Source of the DNA: Arthrobacter sp. H35-D1
GTDB taxonomy: Bacteria; Actinomycetota; Actinomycetes; Actinomycetales; Micrococcaceae
Reading direction: 5' to 3'
Assembly: GCF_030063185.1 (NCBI RefSeq)
Contig: NZ_JASISP010000021.1
Span: forward strand, 1-64,000
DNA length: 64,000 bases
A program made the position numbers and the translations under genes. How positions within the stretch are numbered: position 1 is the first letter of the stretch; each line of letters opens with the position of its first letter. The notes under the pieces are model-generated. The model was not told where the DNA came from and ran no database searches. It saw only the letters and a program-made list of their open reading frames with translations. Shown here one piece after another: positions 34,251 through 42,283 of this stretch.

Positions 34251-35009
34251 GCCGCAGGCGATGCCAGGAGTACACGGTTGCCGACGCCGCCCCGGCGGTC
34301 ATCACCAACAGTGCGGCCAGTTGGATTCCAAAAACGCCGCCGCCTGTGACAGTGGCAGCCCACACTCCCGGTGCAGCGAAAGGAAACCAGCCGCCAAGAC
34401 CCAGGAGCACGGCGACTTGGGCGAGCACAGGCATGACGATTGCAGAGCCTATCCCCGCCAGCATGCTGCGGCAGATGCTGGCCACCAGGCCGCCCACAAC
34501 GGCGAGCGCGCCGGTCAGAAATGTGCTCCCAGCGAGCCGGGCGGCGAGCGAGAAGGTGTCCGCCGTCGGCTCGTATCCCAGCACCGCGCCAAGGAGCACA
34601 GCCACCCCCGTCAACACCATTGTCGAGGCGAACACCCAGAGGCAGAGCACAAGGAGCTTGGCTCCGGCGACCATGGTGCGAGTTGTTGGCAGGGCGAAAA
34701 GACCGGTGATGGTCCCCTCGCTGAACTCCCGCCCGAAGCTCCAAGCGTGGACAATGCCGAAGGCCAGCAGCCCGGCGGCCGTGGACACAGCAGTGGCGAC
34801 GGAGAGCAGCCCGTCCCAACCGCCGTCGCCCGCGAAGGCTGCAGCTTTCGCCGCCGCCGGCCCTCCCCGTGGGCGGCGGCCAGGGAGGCGGCAGCGATGG
34901 TGGGGACACCCAAGACGAGCAGAACCGTGGTGATGATTGGCACCGGTGCCGAGCGGAACTTGACCCACTCGACCCCTACGGCGCCGGCGAACAGCGTAGC
35001 GGCACTCAT
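34246..35009 (-). pseudogene. ABC-2 type transporter permease, frameshifted
   Basis: ATG 35009 overlaps the ATPase stop as ATGA and starts MSAATLFAGAVGVEWVKFRSAPV, with a first membrane helix (IITTVLLVLGVPTIAAASLAA). After AAAHGEG the frame must shift. The continuation GPAAAKAAAFAGDGGWDGLLSVATAVSTAAGLLAFGIVHAW, EFSEGTITGLFALPTTR and four more membrane segments, ending SWHRLRL, is in the neighbouring frame. EFSxGTxxxLFxLPxxR is the cytoplasmic-loop hallmark of ABC-2 permeases. The shift falls at the CCC/CCCC runs at 34861-34868 (+ strand). One base would restore a single 255-residue protein, so error or recent mutation is likely. Confidence 0.7.
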
Positions 35010-35755
35010 GGGTTCGCTTGCCTCTGGTTCGCCTCGACGTCGGCATTGACCAGATTGAAGAAGCGGCGTTCCAGGTCGATCCCGTCCGGGGCCAGCGTGC
35101 CGATGATCCGCCCGGAGTTGATCACGGTGATCTGATCGGCGATCCGTGCCACTTCGTCGAGGTGGTGGCTGGACACCAGCACCGACGCACCGGTTTCACG
35201 GACGCGCTCCAGCAGCATCCTGCGCACCAGCACGGTGCCGGCCGGATCCAGCGCGTTGGTGGGTTCATCCAGCACCATGACGTCGGGGTCGGCGACAAGA
35301 GCGGCGGCAATCCCGAGCCGCTGCCGGTTGCCCAACGACAATGTCCGGGCACGGCGCGTCCACCACTTCGTCAAGAGCAATTCCTCGGCCAGCCGGCGCG
35401 CCGCTGCACGTCCTGAACCCAGGCCGAGCCCGGACAATCGCCCGGCGATCTGCAGATTCGCCTGCACCGTCAACTCTGGATAAACCAACGGAGTGTCAAT
35501 GAGATGGCCAACGCCGGCCCATCCGGCCGGCTTCATGCGTGCAACATCGACCCCACGCACCAGCACCCTGCCCGCCGTGGGGGCGGTGATGCCCAGGACC
35601 AGTCTCAGCAGCGTCGTCTTCCCTGTCCCGTTCAACCCGACCAGCGCATGCACCTGCCCTCGCTGCACCACCAGGTTCGTCGGTTGCAGGGCGGCTCCTT
35701 CCCGATATTTCTTGGAAGCAGCAACAAGTTCGACGGCGGCTGCTTCACCGGGCAT
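35006..35755 (-). CDS. ABC transporter ATP-binding protein
   Basis: 249 residues, exporter type. Walker A is GLNGTGKTTLL near 39-49, the signature LSLGNRQRLGIAAAL (a form common in ABC-2 exporters), Walker B VMVLDEPTNALD and the switch His in SSHHLDEVARIADQI. With the following permease it forms an ABC-2 exporter of unknown substrate, possibly an antibiotic or peptide. The ATG overlaps the end of the TetR gene by 11 nt. The ATPase looks intact even though the permease is frameshifted. Confidence 0.92.
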   Translation of the reverse strand: MPGEAAAVELVAASKKYREGAALQPTNLVVQRGQVHALVGLNGTGKTTLLRLVLGITAPTAGRVLVRGVDVARMKPAGWAGVGHLIDTPLVYPELTVQANLQIAGRLSGLGLGSGRAAARRLAEELLLTKWWTRRARTLSLGNRQRLGIAAALVADPDVMVLDEPTNALDPAGTVLVRRMLLERVRETGASVLVSSHHLDEVARIADQITVINSGRIIGTLAPDGIDLERRFFNLVNADVEANQRQANP

Positions 35756-36314
35756 CGGTGCTCACCTCGCGGTCTGGCGCAAGATAGGCCAGTGCGGCAC
35801 GCAGCTGAGCGCCAAGCGTGCCGGTGTGCGTAGCTCCCCCGTGCAGCAGTGCCGCCGTCAACGCACCCAGGCAAGCACCGGTGGCCACTTCCGCTTCCAA
35901 CGCCGAAACGCCCGTGGACACCATCGCCTCCACGATGGCCAATTGCGTCGCTTGGGTGCCCTCCCACGTCTTCGCCCGCAACCCGGGGTGGGCAGCTGCG
36001 ATGCGGATCCGGCGACGCGTCTGCTCATCTTCTTCCGCCCCAAGCTGGGCAAGAGCAATGCTGAACGCTCCGCACACCCGTTCCAAGGCCGGAAGCCCGC
36101 GTGGCTGCGCAGCCACGATCGCGGCAATCATCGGGTCGTAGGGATCCTCCACGACCACCGCATCCTTCGTCGGAAAGTGCCGGAAGAATGTCATGGGAGT
36201 GACGCCGGCCGTCCTGGCGATCTGTTCCACCGTGGTTGGCTCGTATCCCTGCTCCTCGAACAGTTCCAACGCCGTCAACAGCAATCGCGCCCGTGTGCTC
36301 TCTCGCTTGCCCAT
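35745..36314 (-). CDS. TetR-family repressor of the exporter operon
   Basis: 189 residues. The N-terminal helix-turn-helix is STRARLLLTALELFEEQGYEPTTVEQIARTAGVTPMTFFRHFPTKDAVV; the C-terminal part is a helical ligand domain. It is the first gene of the exporter operon. A perfect palindrome lies directly upstream of its start codon. This arrangement strongly suggests it represses its own operon, and possibly the divergent DinB-like gene, until an exported compound binds. Confidence 0.92.
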   Translation of the reverse strand: MGKRESTRARLLLTALELFEEQGYEPTTVEQIARTAGVTPMTFFRHFPTKDAVVVEDPYDPMIAAIVAAQPRGLPALERVCGAFSIALAQLGAEEDEQTRRRIRIAAAHPGLRAKTWEGTQATQLAIVEAMVSTGVSALEAEVATGACLGALTAALLHGGATHTGTLGAQLRAALAYLAPDREVSTDAR

Positions 36315-36316
36315 AG

Positions 36317-36341
36317 AATAATGTTAGTCACTAACATTATT
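36317..36341. promoter_or_regulatory. Perfect 11-bp-arm palindrome, TetR operator
   Basis: AATAATGTTAG at 36317-36327, TCA, then its exact complement at 36331-36341. It starts 3 bp upstream of the TetR gene start and lies 21 bp before the earliest start of the divergent gene. Length, symmetry and position match TetR operators. AT-rich against a GC-rich background, it also probably overlaps the promoter. Confidence 0.75.
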
Positions 36342-36362
36342 TGTGGCAATAATCTTGTCCCC

Positions 36363-36980
36363 ATGGCCATTTCCGAACACCGCAGGTACGCTACCGCCAT
36401 GGAAACCAATCAGCTCTTTCTCGTCTCGGACGCCGCACTGCGCAGCGTCGTCGACAGGCTTTCGCCCAAGGATCTCGCCACCCCTGCCCCCGCCGAGTGG
36501 TCGCAGGTGCCGGAGCCAACCATCCTCGACATCCTGCGAGCGCACGCCTACGACGAAGCATGGGTTCCCGACGTGCTCGCCGGGGCGTCGTCCGCCGAAG
36601 GCGACGACTGGCGCGATCGTGACTTGCTCGGAGACGATCCGATCACTGCCTACGACGCGCTGAACGACCTCGCCACAGCCGCCGTTCGGAATGGCGTGCC
36701 CCGGGACGCGATCTTCCGCTTCCAATACGGCGACTACCCTGCACAGGAGGGTCTTGTGCACTTGTCGCTCTACCGCGGCTTCCAGGCGTGGCTGATCGCC
36801 AAGCACCTCAACATCGACTTCCACCTCTCCGAGGAAATCATTGCCGGCATGAACGAGCACGTGGTGCCCAACGCCGAGGAGTGGCGCGGCTTCGGCGTGT
36901 TCCCGCCCGCAATGGAACCGCCGGCCGGCGCCGACGACGAGACCCGGCTGCTCTGCGCCGTCGGCTATTGGATCCCTTGA
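36363..36980 (+). CDS. DinB/TIGR03086-like protein
   Basis: About 205 residues from ATG 36363; a second in-frame ATG at 36399 may be the true start. The helical pattern LVSDAALRSVVDRLSPKDLATPAPAEWSQ...TILDILRAHAYDEAWVPDVLAG matches the four-helix DinB/maleylpyruvate-isomerase N-terminal fold, with His in RAHAYDEAW and GLVHLSLYRGFQAWLIA as metal-ligand candidates. Such proteins are mycothiol- or metal-dependent, but the function of this one is unknown. It is divergent from the TetR-exporter operon and shares its operator region. Confidence 0.65.
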   Translation: MAISEHRRYATAMETNQLFLVSDAALRSVVDRLSPKDLATPAPAEWSQVPEPTILDILRAHAYDEAWVPDVLAGASSAEGDDWRDRDLLGDDPITAYDALNDLATAAVRNGVPRDAIFRFQYGDYPAQEGLVHLSLYRGFQAWLIAKHLNIDFHLSEEIIAGMNEHVVPNAEEWRGFGVFPPAMEPPAGADDETRLLCAVGYWIP

Positions 36981-37092
36981 CGTGAACCAGGCATGCCCGT
37001 GACGGCGCGGCCTGTTCAGGCCGCGGTGGCGCGCCGGTCGGCATGACCGCCAAGGTTGGCTCCACAGCTTGCCGGCTGTCCCCGCGAGGAGC

Positions 37093-37464
37093 ATGACCGT
37101 CATGATCATGCACATGGGCACCGCCATGCTGTATGTCTCGGACCAATACGCCTCCGTGAAGTTCTACCGCGATGTCATGGGGTTCTCCGTCGTCACGGAC
37201 CAGGACATGGGAGACGGCGCCCGCTGGATCGAGATGGCGCCACCGCAGGGATCCACCACAATTGCGCTCCACGACGCTGCCCACAACGGAAAACAGCCGG
37301 GCGAAGGCGCCTATCTCACGTTCGCCTGCGACGACGTCGAGGCCACGGTCGAGGAACTTCGTGGCAAGGGTGCAGACATTGTGGGCCCTGACGTTCAGCC
37401 GTGGGGCACCTTTGCCTTCATCAACGGCCCTGACGGCCACCGGGTGCAGATTCACCAAAAATAG
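37093..37464 (+). CDS. VOC family protein (glyoxalase/bleomycin resistance type)
   Basis: About 123 residues from ATG 37093 (GAGGA lies only 2 nt away, so ATG 37102 is also possible). The fold is clear: MGTAMLYVSDQYASVKFYRDVMGFSVVTDQDMGDGARWIEMAPP, then YLTFACDDVEATVEELRGKGADIVGP and FAFINGPDGHRVQIHQ. The second-half pattern with D..V, GP...WG and PDGH is typical of the small dimeric VOC proteins. No specific substrate can be given. First of three VOC genes within 1.5 kb. Confidence 0.85.
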   Translation: MTVMIMHMGTAMLYVSDQYASVKFYRDVMGFSVVTDQDMGDGARWIEMAPPQGSTTIALHDAAHNGKQPGEGAYLTFACDDVEATVEELRGKGADIVGPDVQPWGTFAFINGPDGHRVQIHQK

Positions 37465-37566
37465 CCGAATCCAAATAGCTCAGATCCCGGTTGACATCGA
37501 ATCGAATCCCAGCCAACAACCGGCTGTCGATGGGAGGAGACTGCACTGTCAGTCCGAGCCGAACAG

Positions 37567-38055
37567 TCAGTCCGAGCCGAAGTACTCCGCCGCTCGACGG
37601 TCCATCTCATCGGCGCGGACGTGCTCGATCCGTTGGCTCAGCATCCATTGCTGTCCGAACGGGTCGCGAAGCCTGCCGCCCCGCTCTCCGTAAAATTGAT
37701 CGGCCAGCGGGTAAACGACTTCCGCGCCGGCAGCGACGGCACGCTCCCACGCTGCGTCAACGTCTGGCCAATAAGTAGCCATGACAGCAGTCACCACGCC
37801 ATTCTGCGACGGCGGAGCCTGGGCCGGAGCGTTGCCTGGTGTTTCATCGGTGATCATCACCACCGAGTCCCCGATGCGCACCTCGGCGTGGATCACCACC
37901 CCGCTGGGATCGGCAAACCGTTCGCCCACTTCCTCCGCCGCAAATGCGGCCCTGTAGAAGTCGATGGCCCGAGCACCGCCGCGGACCACCAAACGGGCCG
38001 TGACCGTGTGTAGATGTTCCGGAATTGGCGTGACTGCCTGACCTTGCTCGCTCAT
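37567..38055 (-). CDS. VOC family protein (PhnB/bleomycin-resistance-like)
   Basis: 162 residues from ATG 38055 with GGAAGG upstream. TVTARLVVRGGARAIDFYRAAFAAEEVGERFADPSGVVIHAEVRIGDSVVMITDE and WPDVDAAWERAVAAGAEVVYPLADQFYGERGGRLRDPFGQQWMLSQ are typical of the PhnB-like branch (YdeO/YjdN type) of VOC proteins. The DQFYGERGGRLRDPFG signature is strong. Function unknown. Runs antiparallel to the upstream VOC gene. Confidence 0.88.
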   Translation of the reverse strand: MSEQGQAVTPIPEHLHTVTARLVVRGGARAIDFYRAAFAAEEVGERFADPSGVVIHAEVRIGDSVVMITDETPGNAPAQAPPSQNGVVTAVMATYWPDVDAAWERAVAAGAEVVYPLADQFYGERGGRLRDPFGQQWMLSQRIEHVRADEMDRRAAEYFGSD

Positions 38056-38183
38056 GCCGTGCCTTCCTTCAGTGTGGGCCCATTTGTTGCGATGGTATCC
38101 ACAGTCCCGCCTGGAAAACCAGGGCCTTGCTGCAGAACGGCTCACCCTGGTCAGACACATTCTTGCTGTCCTATTCCTGGGGG

Positions 38184-38591
38184 CTATCCCTGTCTGGGAG
38201 TCCTGCCCGGCGCGGACGTTTCGGTTCCGATCGGTTCCGCCCAGCGGGGGCGCTGGATCAGGCAGAACGGATGTCCGGCCGGATCGGCAAATACGCCCTT
38301 CCCGTCGAGCTTGCTCGCACCAAGCGCCAGGAGGTGCGGCGTCGCGTCCGCGATACTCTCGACCATGACGTCGAGGTGCATTTGTTGTGGGACAGCCGGG
38401 CTGGGCCAGGTCGGTGGACGATGATCGGGGGCCAACTGAAATGCCAGCCCCGACGTTCTCCCGTCCTCGGCGACCACCACAAAGTCGTCGCTGTCATAGG
38501 TGATGGGCTGGCCCAACAGCCGCGAATAGAACTTCGCGAGCTCGCGGGGATTGGGACAGTCGAGGATGAGGTGGTGGAGTCGCCCAAGCAT
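38184..38591 (-). CDS. VOC family protein (Glyoxalase_6 type)
   Basis: 135 residues from ATG 38591 (GGGAGGATGAGGAC upstream). MLGRLHHLILDCPNPRELAKFYSRLLGQPITYDSDDFVVV and QQMHLDVMVESIADATPHLLALGASKL, then FADPAGHPFCLIQ show the two half-domains. It resembles the short VOC protein at 22763. It shares orientation with its VOC neighbour at 38055 but is separated by about 130 bp, so it may or may not be co-transcribed. Confidence 0.85.
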   Translation of the reverse strand: MLGRLHHLILDCPNPRELAKFYSRLLGQPITYDSDDFVVVAEDGRTSGLAFQLAPDHRPPTWPSPAVPQQMHLDVMVESIADATPHLLALGASKLDGKGVFADPAGHPFCLIQRPRWAEPIGTETSAPGRTPRQG

Positions 38592-38703
38592 GTCCTCATC
38601 CTCCCGCGCACTGCTCCCTGGCACCAGCATCGCCGCCAGCCCTTTTGCCAACAATTTCGCCGCAGGGAGCCACTTGCGGGGGCAAAAGTCCTAGGCTCGG
38701 TGC

Positions 38704-39036
38704 ATGGCCACCTCATCGTGGAGTCAGCTCACCGCCGATCTTGACCAAGAAGACCTCGCCAAACTCACCGCCTTCCGCGATTACTGCCGCAGTCTTCCGG
38801 ACGTGGAAGAGCGCGTCCACTCCGCCGAAATTGCCTACGCACGGAAGCGGACCTTTGCCTCGGCGTACATAAAGAGCCACTACTTGGAAGTGGGCATTGA
38901 GCTGTTGCGCGCAGTCGCAGATCCCCCGCCGGGGGCGCCACACCCAAGCCCACAGGCGATGGCTGAGGGCACGCAGCCGGCCTCAGGACTACTGCTCCAG
39001 GGCACCGCTGAAGTCCGGGGCGCCCGCACCGGTTAG
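38704..39036 (+). CDS. Hypothetical protein, C-terminus possibly truncated
   Basis: 110 residues. The first 75 (WSQLTADLDQEDLAKLTAFRDYCRSLPDVEERVHSAEIAYARKRTFASAYIKSHYLEVGIELLRAV) are charged and helical with good coding character. The remainder is Pro/Gly/Ala-rich (PPPGAPHPSPQAMAEG) and runs 48 bp into the 3' end of the convergent gene, so I suspect that the original C-terminus was lost. The first part resembles actinobacterial proteins with a domain of unknown function, but I cannot name it. Soluble, monocistronic. Confidence 0.6.
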   Translation: MATSSWSQLTADLDQEDLAKLTAFRDYCRSLPDVEERVHSAEIAYARKRTFASAYIKSHYLEVGIELLRAVADPPPGAPHPSPQAMAEGTQPASGLLLQGTAEVRGARTG

Positions 39037-39633
39037 TTCCGTTGCATCCACGGCTCGCCCCGAGACTGCCATGAGGAGGCTGATGGCCGTCCCACCCACC
39101 TCCGGACCTTCTCCCTGGGCGAAGTCCGCATCGGATGCAACAAGGCGCCAACCTGCCGCGCGTTCCTTCCCTCCTCCCATCGAAACGCCGGTTTTTACTT
39201 GATAGGCCAGCGCGGCGGCCACATGGGCAGCCGGATACACGCCGGGGATGCCCAACGGACGACGAATGTCCTCGCCGTGCACAAAAGCCTCCACCAACCG
39301 GGTGGCCAACGCTGCCGGAGGGGTTCGGGTGTACGTGGACACGGCCAACAACTCACCCAGCGTGACTGAGGGATCCGCAGCCTTTTCCCTGGCAATGCCG
39401 GCGGCGTTGTCGCGGTCAAAGTCAAAGCGGGCAGCCACCAATCGTCGAACAAAACTCCAACGCGTGGTCTTGGCCGAGTCGACAAGATGCGCCACGACGT
39501 CGTGCACATCCCACGTTGGGCACAACGAAGGGGTTTGCCACGCGGATGCTGCAAGCATTTCTAGGTCCGCAACCAGGGCAGCACGCTCGGCATGGACCGC
39601 GGACCAGATCTCGGAGCTGGGAATTCTCGTCAT
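38989..39633 (-). CDS. Maleylpyruvate isomerase family, mycothiol-dependent type
   Basis: From ATG 39633, 214 residues. The N-terminal DinB-like domain reads SEIWSAVHAERAALVADLEMLAASAWQTPSLCPTWDVHDVVAHLVDSAKT, with His in VVAHLVD, and LVEAFVHGEDIRRPLG provides more metal-ligand candidates (EAFVHGEDIR is the family signature). A C-terminal region, DADFAQGEGPEVGGTAISLLMAVSGR, matches the short sterol-carrier-like tail seen in MDMPI proteins. These use mycothiol or a metal for isomerisation or conjugation. The substrate is unknown. Divergent from the HxlR gene 52 bp away. Confidence 0.85.
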   Translation of the reverse strand: MTRIPSSEIWSAVHAERAALVADLEMLAASAWQTPSLCPTWDVHDVVAHLVDSAKTTRWSFVRRLVAARFDFDRDNAAGIAREKAADPSVTLGELLAVSTYTRTPPAALATRLVEAFVHGEDIRRPLGIPGVYPAAHVAAALAYQVKTGVSMGGGKERAAGWRLVASDADFAQGEGPEVGGTAISLLMAVSGRAVDATELTGAGAPDFSGALEQ

Positions 39634-39685
39634 GACGCTATGGAAACAGTAGCGCGCACTTCTTGTCAAGGAGTAGAATAACGCC

Positions 39686-40384
39686 ATGGCAGCACGCAGA
39701 AGCTACGGTTCCTACAACGACGGGTGCGCCTCCGCCCATGCCCTGGACTTGGTTGGCGAGCGCTGGGCGCTCATCGTGGTCCGGGAACTGCTGCTGGGTC
39801 CGAAGAGATTCGTTGACATCCAGCACGACATCCCGGGAATCGGTCCGGGTCCGCTCACGCAACGGCTGCAGGATCTTGAAGAAGCAGGCATTGTGCTGCG
39901 CCGCGCATTGCCCTCCCCGGCCCATGTGAGCGTGTACGACCTCACCGAGTGGGGACGCGACCTTGAAGCGGTCAACACGGCGCTGTCCTTGTGGGCTGTG
40001 CAGTCCCCGCAGCTTCCGCTGGCCGCGGACATGAGCCCCGACACCCTGGTGCTGGCCATGCGTGCCCATGCCCGCCCGCTGGCCCAGGGTGCACAAGGGC
40101 GCAGGGTTGCGCTGACATTGACTGACTCGCGAACTACCGGCCGGGCCCCTGTGCAGTATCTGGCAACATTGACAGCCCAGGGGACGTCCGTCGTCAAGTG
40201 CGCAGCCGTGGATTCCGTGGACGCACAGGCCGGCAGCACCACTCGGGTTTGGAAAGCCCTTGTCATCGGCGGAGCTCCGCTGGAAGGTGCGGACATCGCG
40301 ATCACCGGCAATGCCGAGGCTGTCCAAGACCTGCTCCACGCCACCATGCTGCAAGCACCGTTGTCCGCCGGCCCGGAACGCTGA
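39686..40384 (+). CDS. HxlR-family transcriptional regulator
   Basis: 232 residues. The N-terminal winged helix is CASAHALDLVGERWALIVVRELLLGPKRFVDIQHDIPGIGPGPLTQRLQDLEEAGIVLRR, a clear HxlR pattern but with Cys near residue 14 of the kind used for redox or electrophile sensing in some members. A C-terminal domain of about 110 residues follows, resembling the SCP2-like extension of actinobacterial HxlR proteins (ALTLTDSRTTG...AITGNAEAVQDLL). It is divergent from a mycothiol-isomerase-like gene, which is its most likely target. AAGGAG lies upstream of the ATG. Confidence 0.88.
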   Translation: MAARRSYGSYNDGCASAHALDLVGERWALIVVRELLLGPKRFVDIQHDIPGIGPGPLTQRLQDLEEAGIVLRRALPSPAHVSVYDLTEWGRDLEAVNTALSLWAVQSPQLPLAADMSPDTLVLAMRAHARPLAQGAQGRRVALTLTDSRTTGRAPVQYLATLTAQGTSVVKCAAVDSVDAQAGSTTRVWKALVIGGAPLEGADIAITGNAEAVQDLLHATMLQAPLSAGPER

Positions 40385-40400
40385 TCCGGCCGGCGTGCGG

Positions 40401-41144
40401 CTACCTGCAGCGCCTTGCTCCCTGGCAGGGCACGGCGGCAGAGTCAACGGCAAGCCACCCCGGGGCGGCTGCGCGGAACTGCTCCCCTGTCAGCATGGCT
40501 GCTCCGGCCGGCAGGCACCCGAGCAACGGCGTGCCCAGAGCCTCGAAGTATTCCCGGTTGTCCAGCTCCACTTCGGTGGGTTCCTGCGGCCACGCCCCCA
40601 CCACCAATCCGGCAGCGGCAACTTTCCGGCGCTCCAACGCTTCCAACGTGAGCAGCGTGTGGTTTAGGGTCCCGAGGGAGCTGCGGCACACCACCACCAC
40701 GGCCGCACCCGGAAAGTGCATGGCAAGGTCCGCCATGGTGTTCGCGTCCCCGTCGAGTTCCACCAGCACCCCGCCTGCTCCTTCCACCAGCACGTGGTCG
40801 TGCCCGGCGGCCAGTGCGCGGATGGCAGCCACATGGCTGGCCAACGCAGGCAATTCCAGGTCTTCCCTGGCAGCGGCGGCAACCGGCGCCATCGGCAAGG
40901 CCAGCCGCACACCTTCCACTCCGGCGGCAATTCCGCCCAGCCGGCGCACCTCGGCCATGTCCCCGCCCTCGCCGGCAACCACTCCGGTTTGGGTTGGCTT
41001 GTAAGCTGCCACCGACGCTCCCCCGGCCTGCAGCGCGGCAGCAAGCGCCGCCGTCGCCACTGTCTTTCCCACATCGGTGTCCGTGCCGGTGACAAGCACG
41101 ACGGCGGGCAACTTCAGTGCCGCTGCGCTCAAGGGGTGCTGCAT
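40401..41144 (-). CDS. bioD: Dethiobiotin synthetase
   Basis: ATP-dependent enzyme closing the ureido ring on DAPA with CO2 to make dethiobiotin. From ATG 41144, which overlaps the P450 stop by 16 nt, 247 residues. Walker A is GTDTDVGKT near 20-28; KPTQTG, VEGAGGVLVEL and VCRSSLGTLNHTLLT are family hallmarks. It is cytoplasmic and dimeric in known cases. It is the last gene of the bio operon and ends 16 bp from the convergent HxlR gene. Confidence 0.93.
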   Translation of the reverse strand: MQHPLSAAALKLPAVVLVTGTDTDVGKTVATAALAAALQAGGASVAAYKPTQTGVVAGEGGDMAEVRRLGGIAAGVEGVRLALPMAPVAAAAREDLELPALASHVAAIRALAAGHDHVLVEGAGGVLVELDGDANTMADLAMHFPGAAVVVVCRSSLGTLNHTLLTLEALERRKVAAAGLVVGAWPQEPTEVELDNREYFEALGTPLLGCLPAGAAMLTGEQFRAAAPGWLAVDSAAVPCQGARRCR

Positions 41145-42283
41145 TCCACGAGAACGGACATCGGCGTTTGAAAGGAAAGCAGCCGCAGCCACTCCGGTTC
41201 CGGGCCGGCCAGTGCCAAATAGGGCAGTGCGCGAGCTGTTTCCTGGACGACGAGCGTTGTTTCAAGCTCCGCCAGCTTCGCGCCCAAGCAGCGGTGGAGT
41301 CCGTGGCCAAAGGCCAGCGAATACGCGGTTGGCGGTGCCTGCGGCCCGTGGTTTCCGGAGAGTTGCAGCAGCACCTCGGCGCCGGCCGGCAGCTGAACCC
41401 CGTCCAATACAGTGTCGCGCAGGGCTGCCCGACGCCACGTGTGCACCGAAGATTCGCTGGCCAGCACGCCGCGCACATGCTGCGCGGCCGCCGCTGGATC
41501 GGCAAGCGCCGCCCAGGGGTGCAGCGCCGAGCGCTGTGCAAGCCGGTGCCCTGCCCCCGAGGACCCTGCCTCCGGGGAACCTGCCTCGGGGGATTTTGCC
41601 CCCGAGCCGACGCCGGACCCGATGCCACGGTACAGCGCGGTGTTGATCAGCTGTGAGGTGGTTTCCTGCCCGGCAATGACAAGAAAGTAGCCCAGCGAAC
41701 ACACTTCGGCGCTGCTCAGACCCGCCGTCAGCAACACGCCAAAAAGGGAATCGGAGCCGCGGCTGGCGGCCACTTCCTCGCGCAGCCAGCCATAAAACGC
41801 CGCTGCGCTGTGGGCCAGCTCCAGCTGCCGGGCCTCGTCCGGCCAGCCCCAGAACAGTTCCAGCGAGTCGCGGCTCCAGGTTTTTAGCGCCTCGAGCGGC
41901 GGGTTGGCCTGTCCAGTCAGTTCGGCCATGACGACGGGTGGAACGTGCATGGCCACGGAACGGGCCAGGTCCACCGGGCCCTGCTCCAGGGCGGCGGCGG
42001 TGTGAGCCAAGTGCGTCCTGGCAATTTCCTGCACCCGTGGCGTCACGGCGGCAACCTTGGCCGGGGTGAAGAACCTCGTCACAACAGTGCGCACGGCACG
42101 GTGTTGTTCCCCCGTCGCGGAGGCAAGGACCGGGGGCAGCGCAAATTTGGCCTTGCTGAGGATGCGCAAGGTGGCCGGGGCCAGCGGGACCACGGAGGTC
42201 AAGGCGTTCGTGGGGGCAAAGTCGTCGGTGCGGCGCATGACTTCCCTGGCCAGGGCTGGTGTTTTCACCACGTGGTAATTCAC
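41129..42283 (-). CDS. Cytochrome P450 in the biotin operon, ExxR motif not evident
   Basis: A GTG at 42283 overlaps the bioF stop as GTGA, giving 384 residues. I-helix text IAGQETTSQL near 197-206 and the heme-binding loop FGHGLHRCLG near 336-345 are intact. The usual K-helix ExxR is missing: the expected EEVLR position reads VRGVLAS, and the meander before the heme loop is short (LQLSGNHGPQAPPTAYSLAFG). A Gly/Ser/Pro-rich insertion of about 30 residues follows the I-helix. By position it could make a pimelate precursor, as BioI (CYP107H1) does in Bacillus subtilis. That is inference, and the sequence need not be orthologous. Redox partners are not encoded nearby. Confidence 0.8.
   Translation of the reverse strand: MNYHVVKTPALAREVMRRTDDFAPTNALTSVVPLAPATLRILSKAKFALPPVLASATGEQHRAVRTVVTRFFTPAKVAAVTPRVQEIARTHLAHTAAALEQGPVDLARSVAMHVPPVVMAELTGQANPPLEALKTWSRDSLELFWGWPDEARQLELAHSAAAFYGWLREEVAASRGSDSLFGVLLTAGLSSAEVCSLGYFLVIAGQETTSQLINTALYRGIGSGVGSGAKSPEAGSPEAGSSGAGHRLAQRSALHPWAALADPAAAAQHVRGVLASESSVHTWRRAALRDTVLDGVQLPAGAEVLLQLSGNHGPQAPPTAYSLAFGHGLHRCLGAKLAELETTLVVQETARALPYLALAGPEPEWLRLLSFQTPMSVLVECSTP

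Noticed and set aside
35493-36398. Upstream part of the 495-codon plus frame ending at 36980
   Set aside because: Lies opposite the ABC ATPase and TetR genes and crosses the palindromic operator; only the part from about 36363 has coding character.
41588-41609. CTCGGGGG/CCCCCGAG inverted repeat inside the P450 gene
   Set aside because: It falls within the Gly/Ser/Pro-rich insertion and is most simply a by-product of repeated codons, not a terminator.
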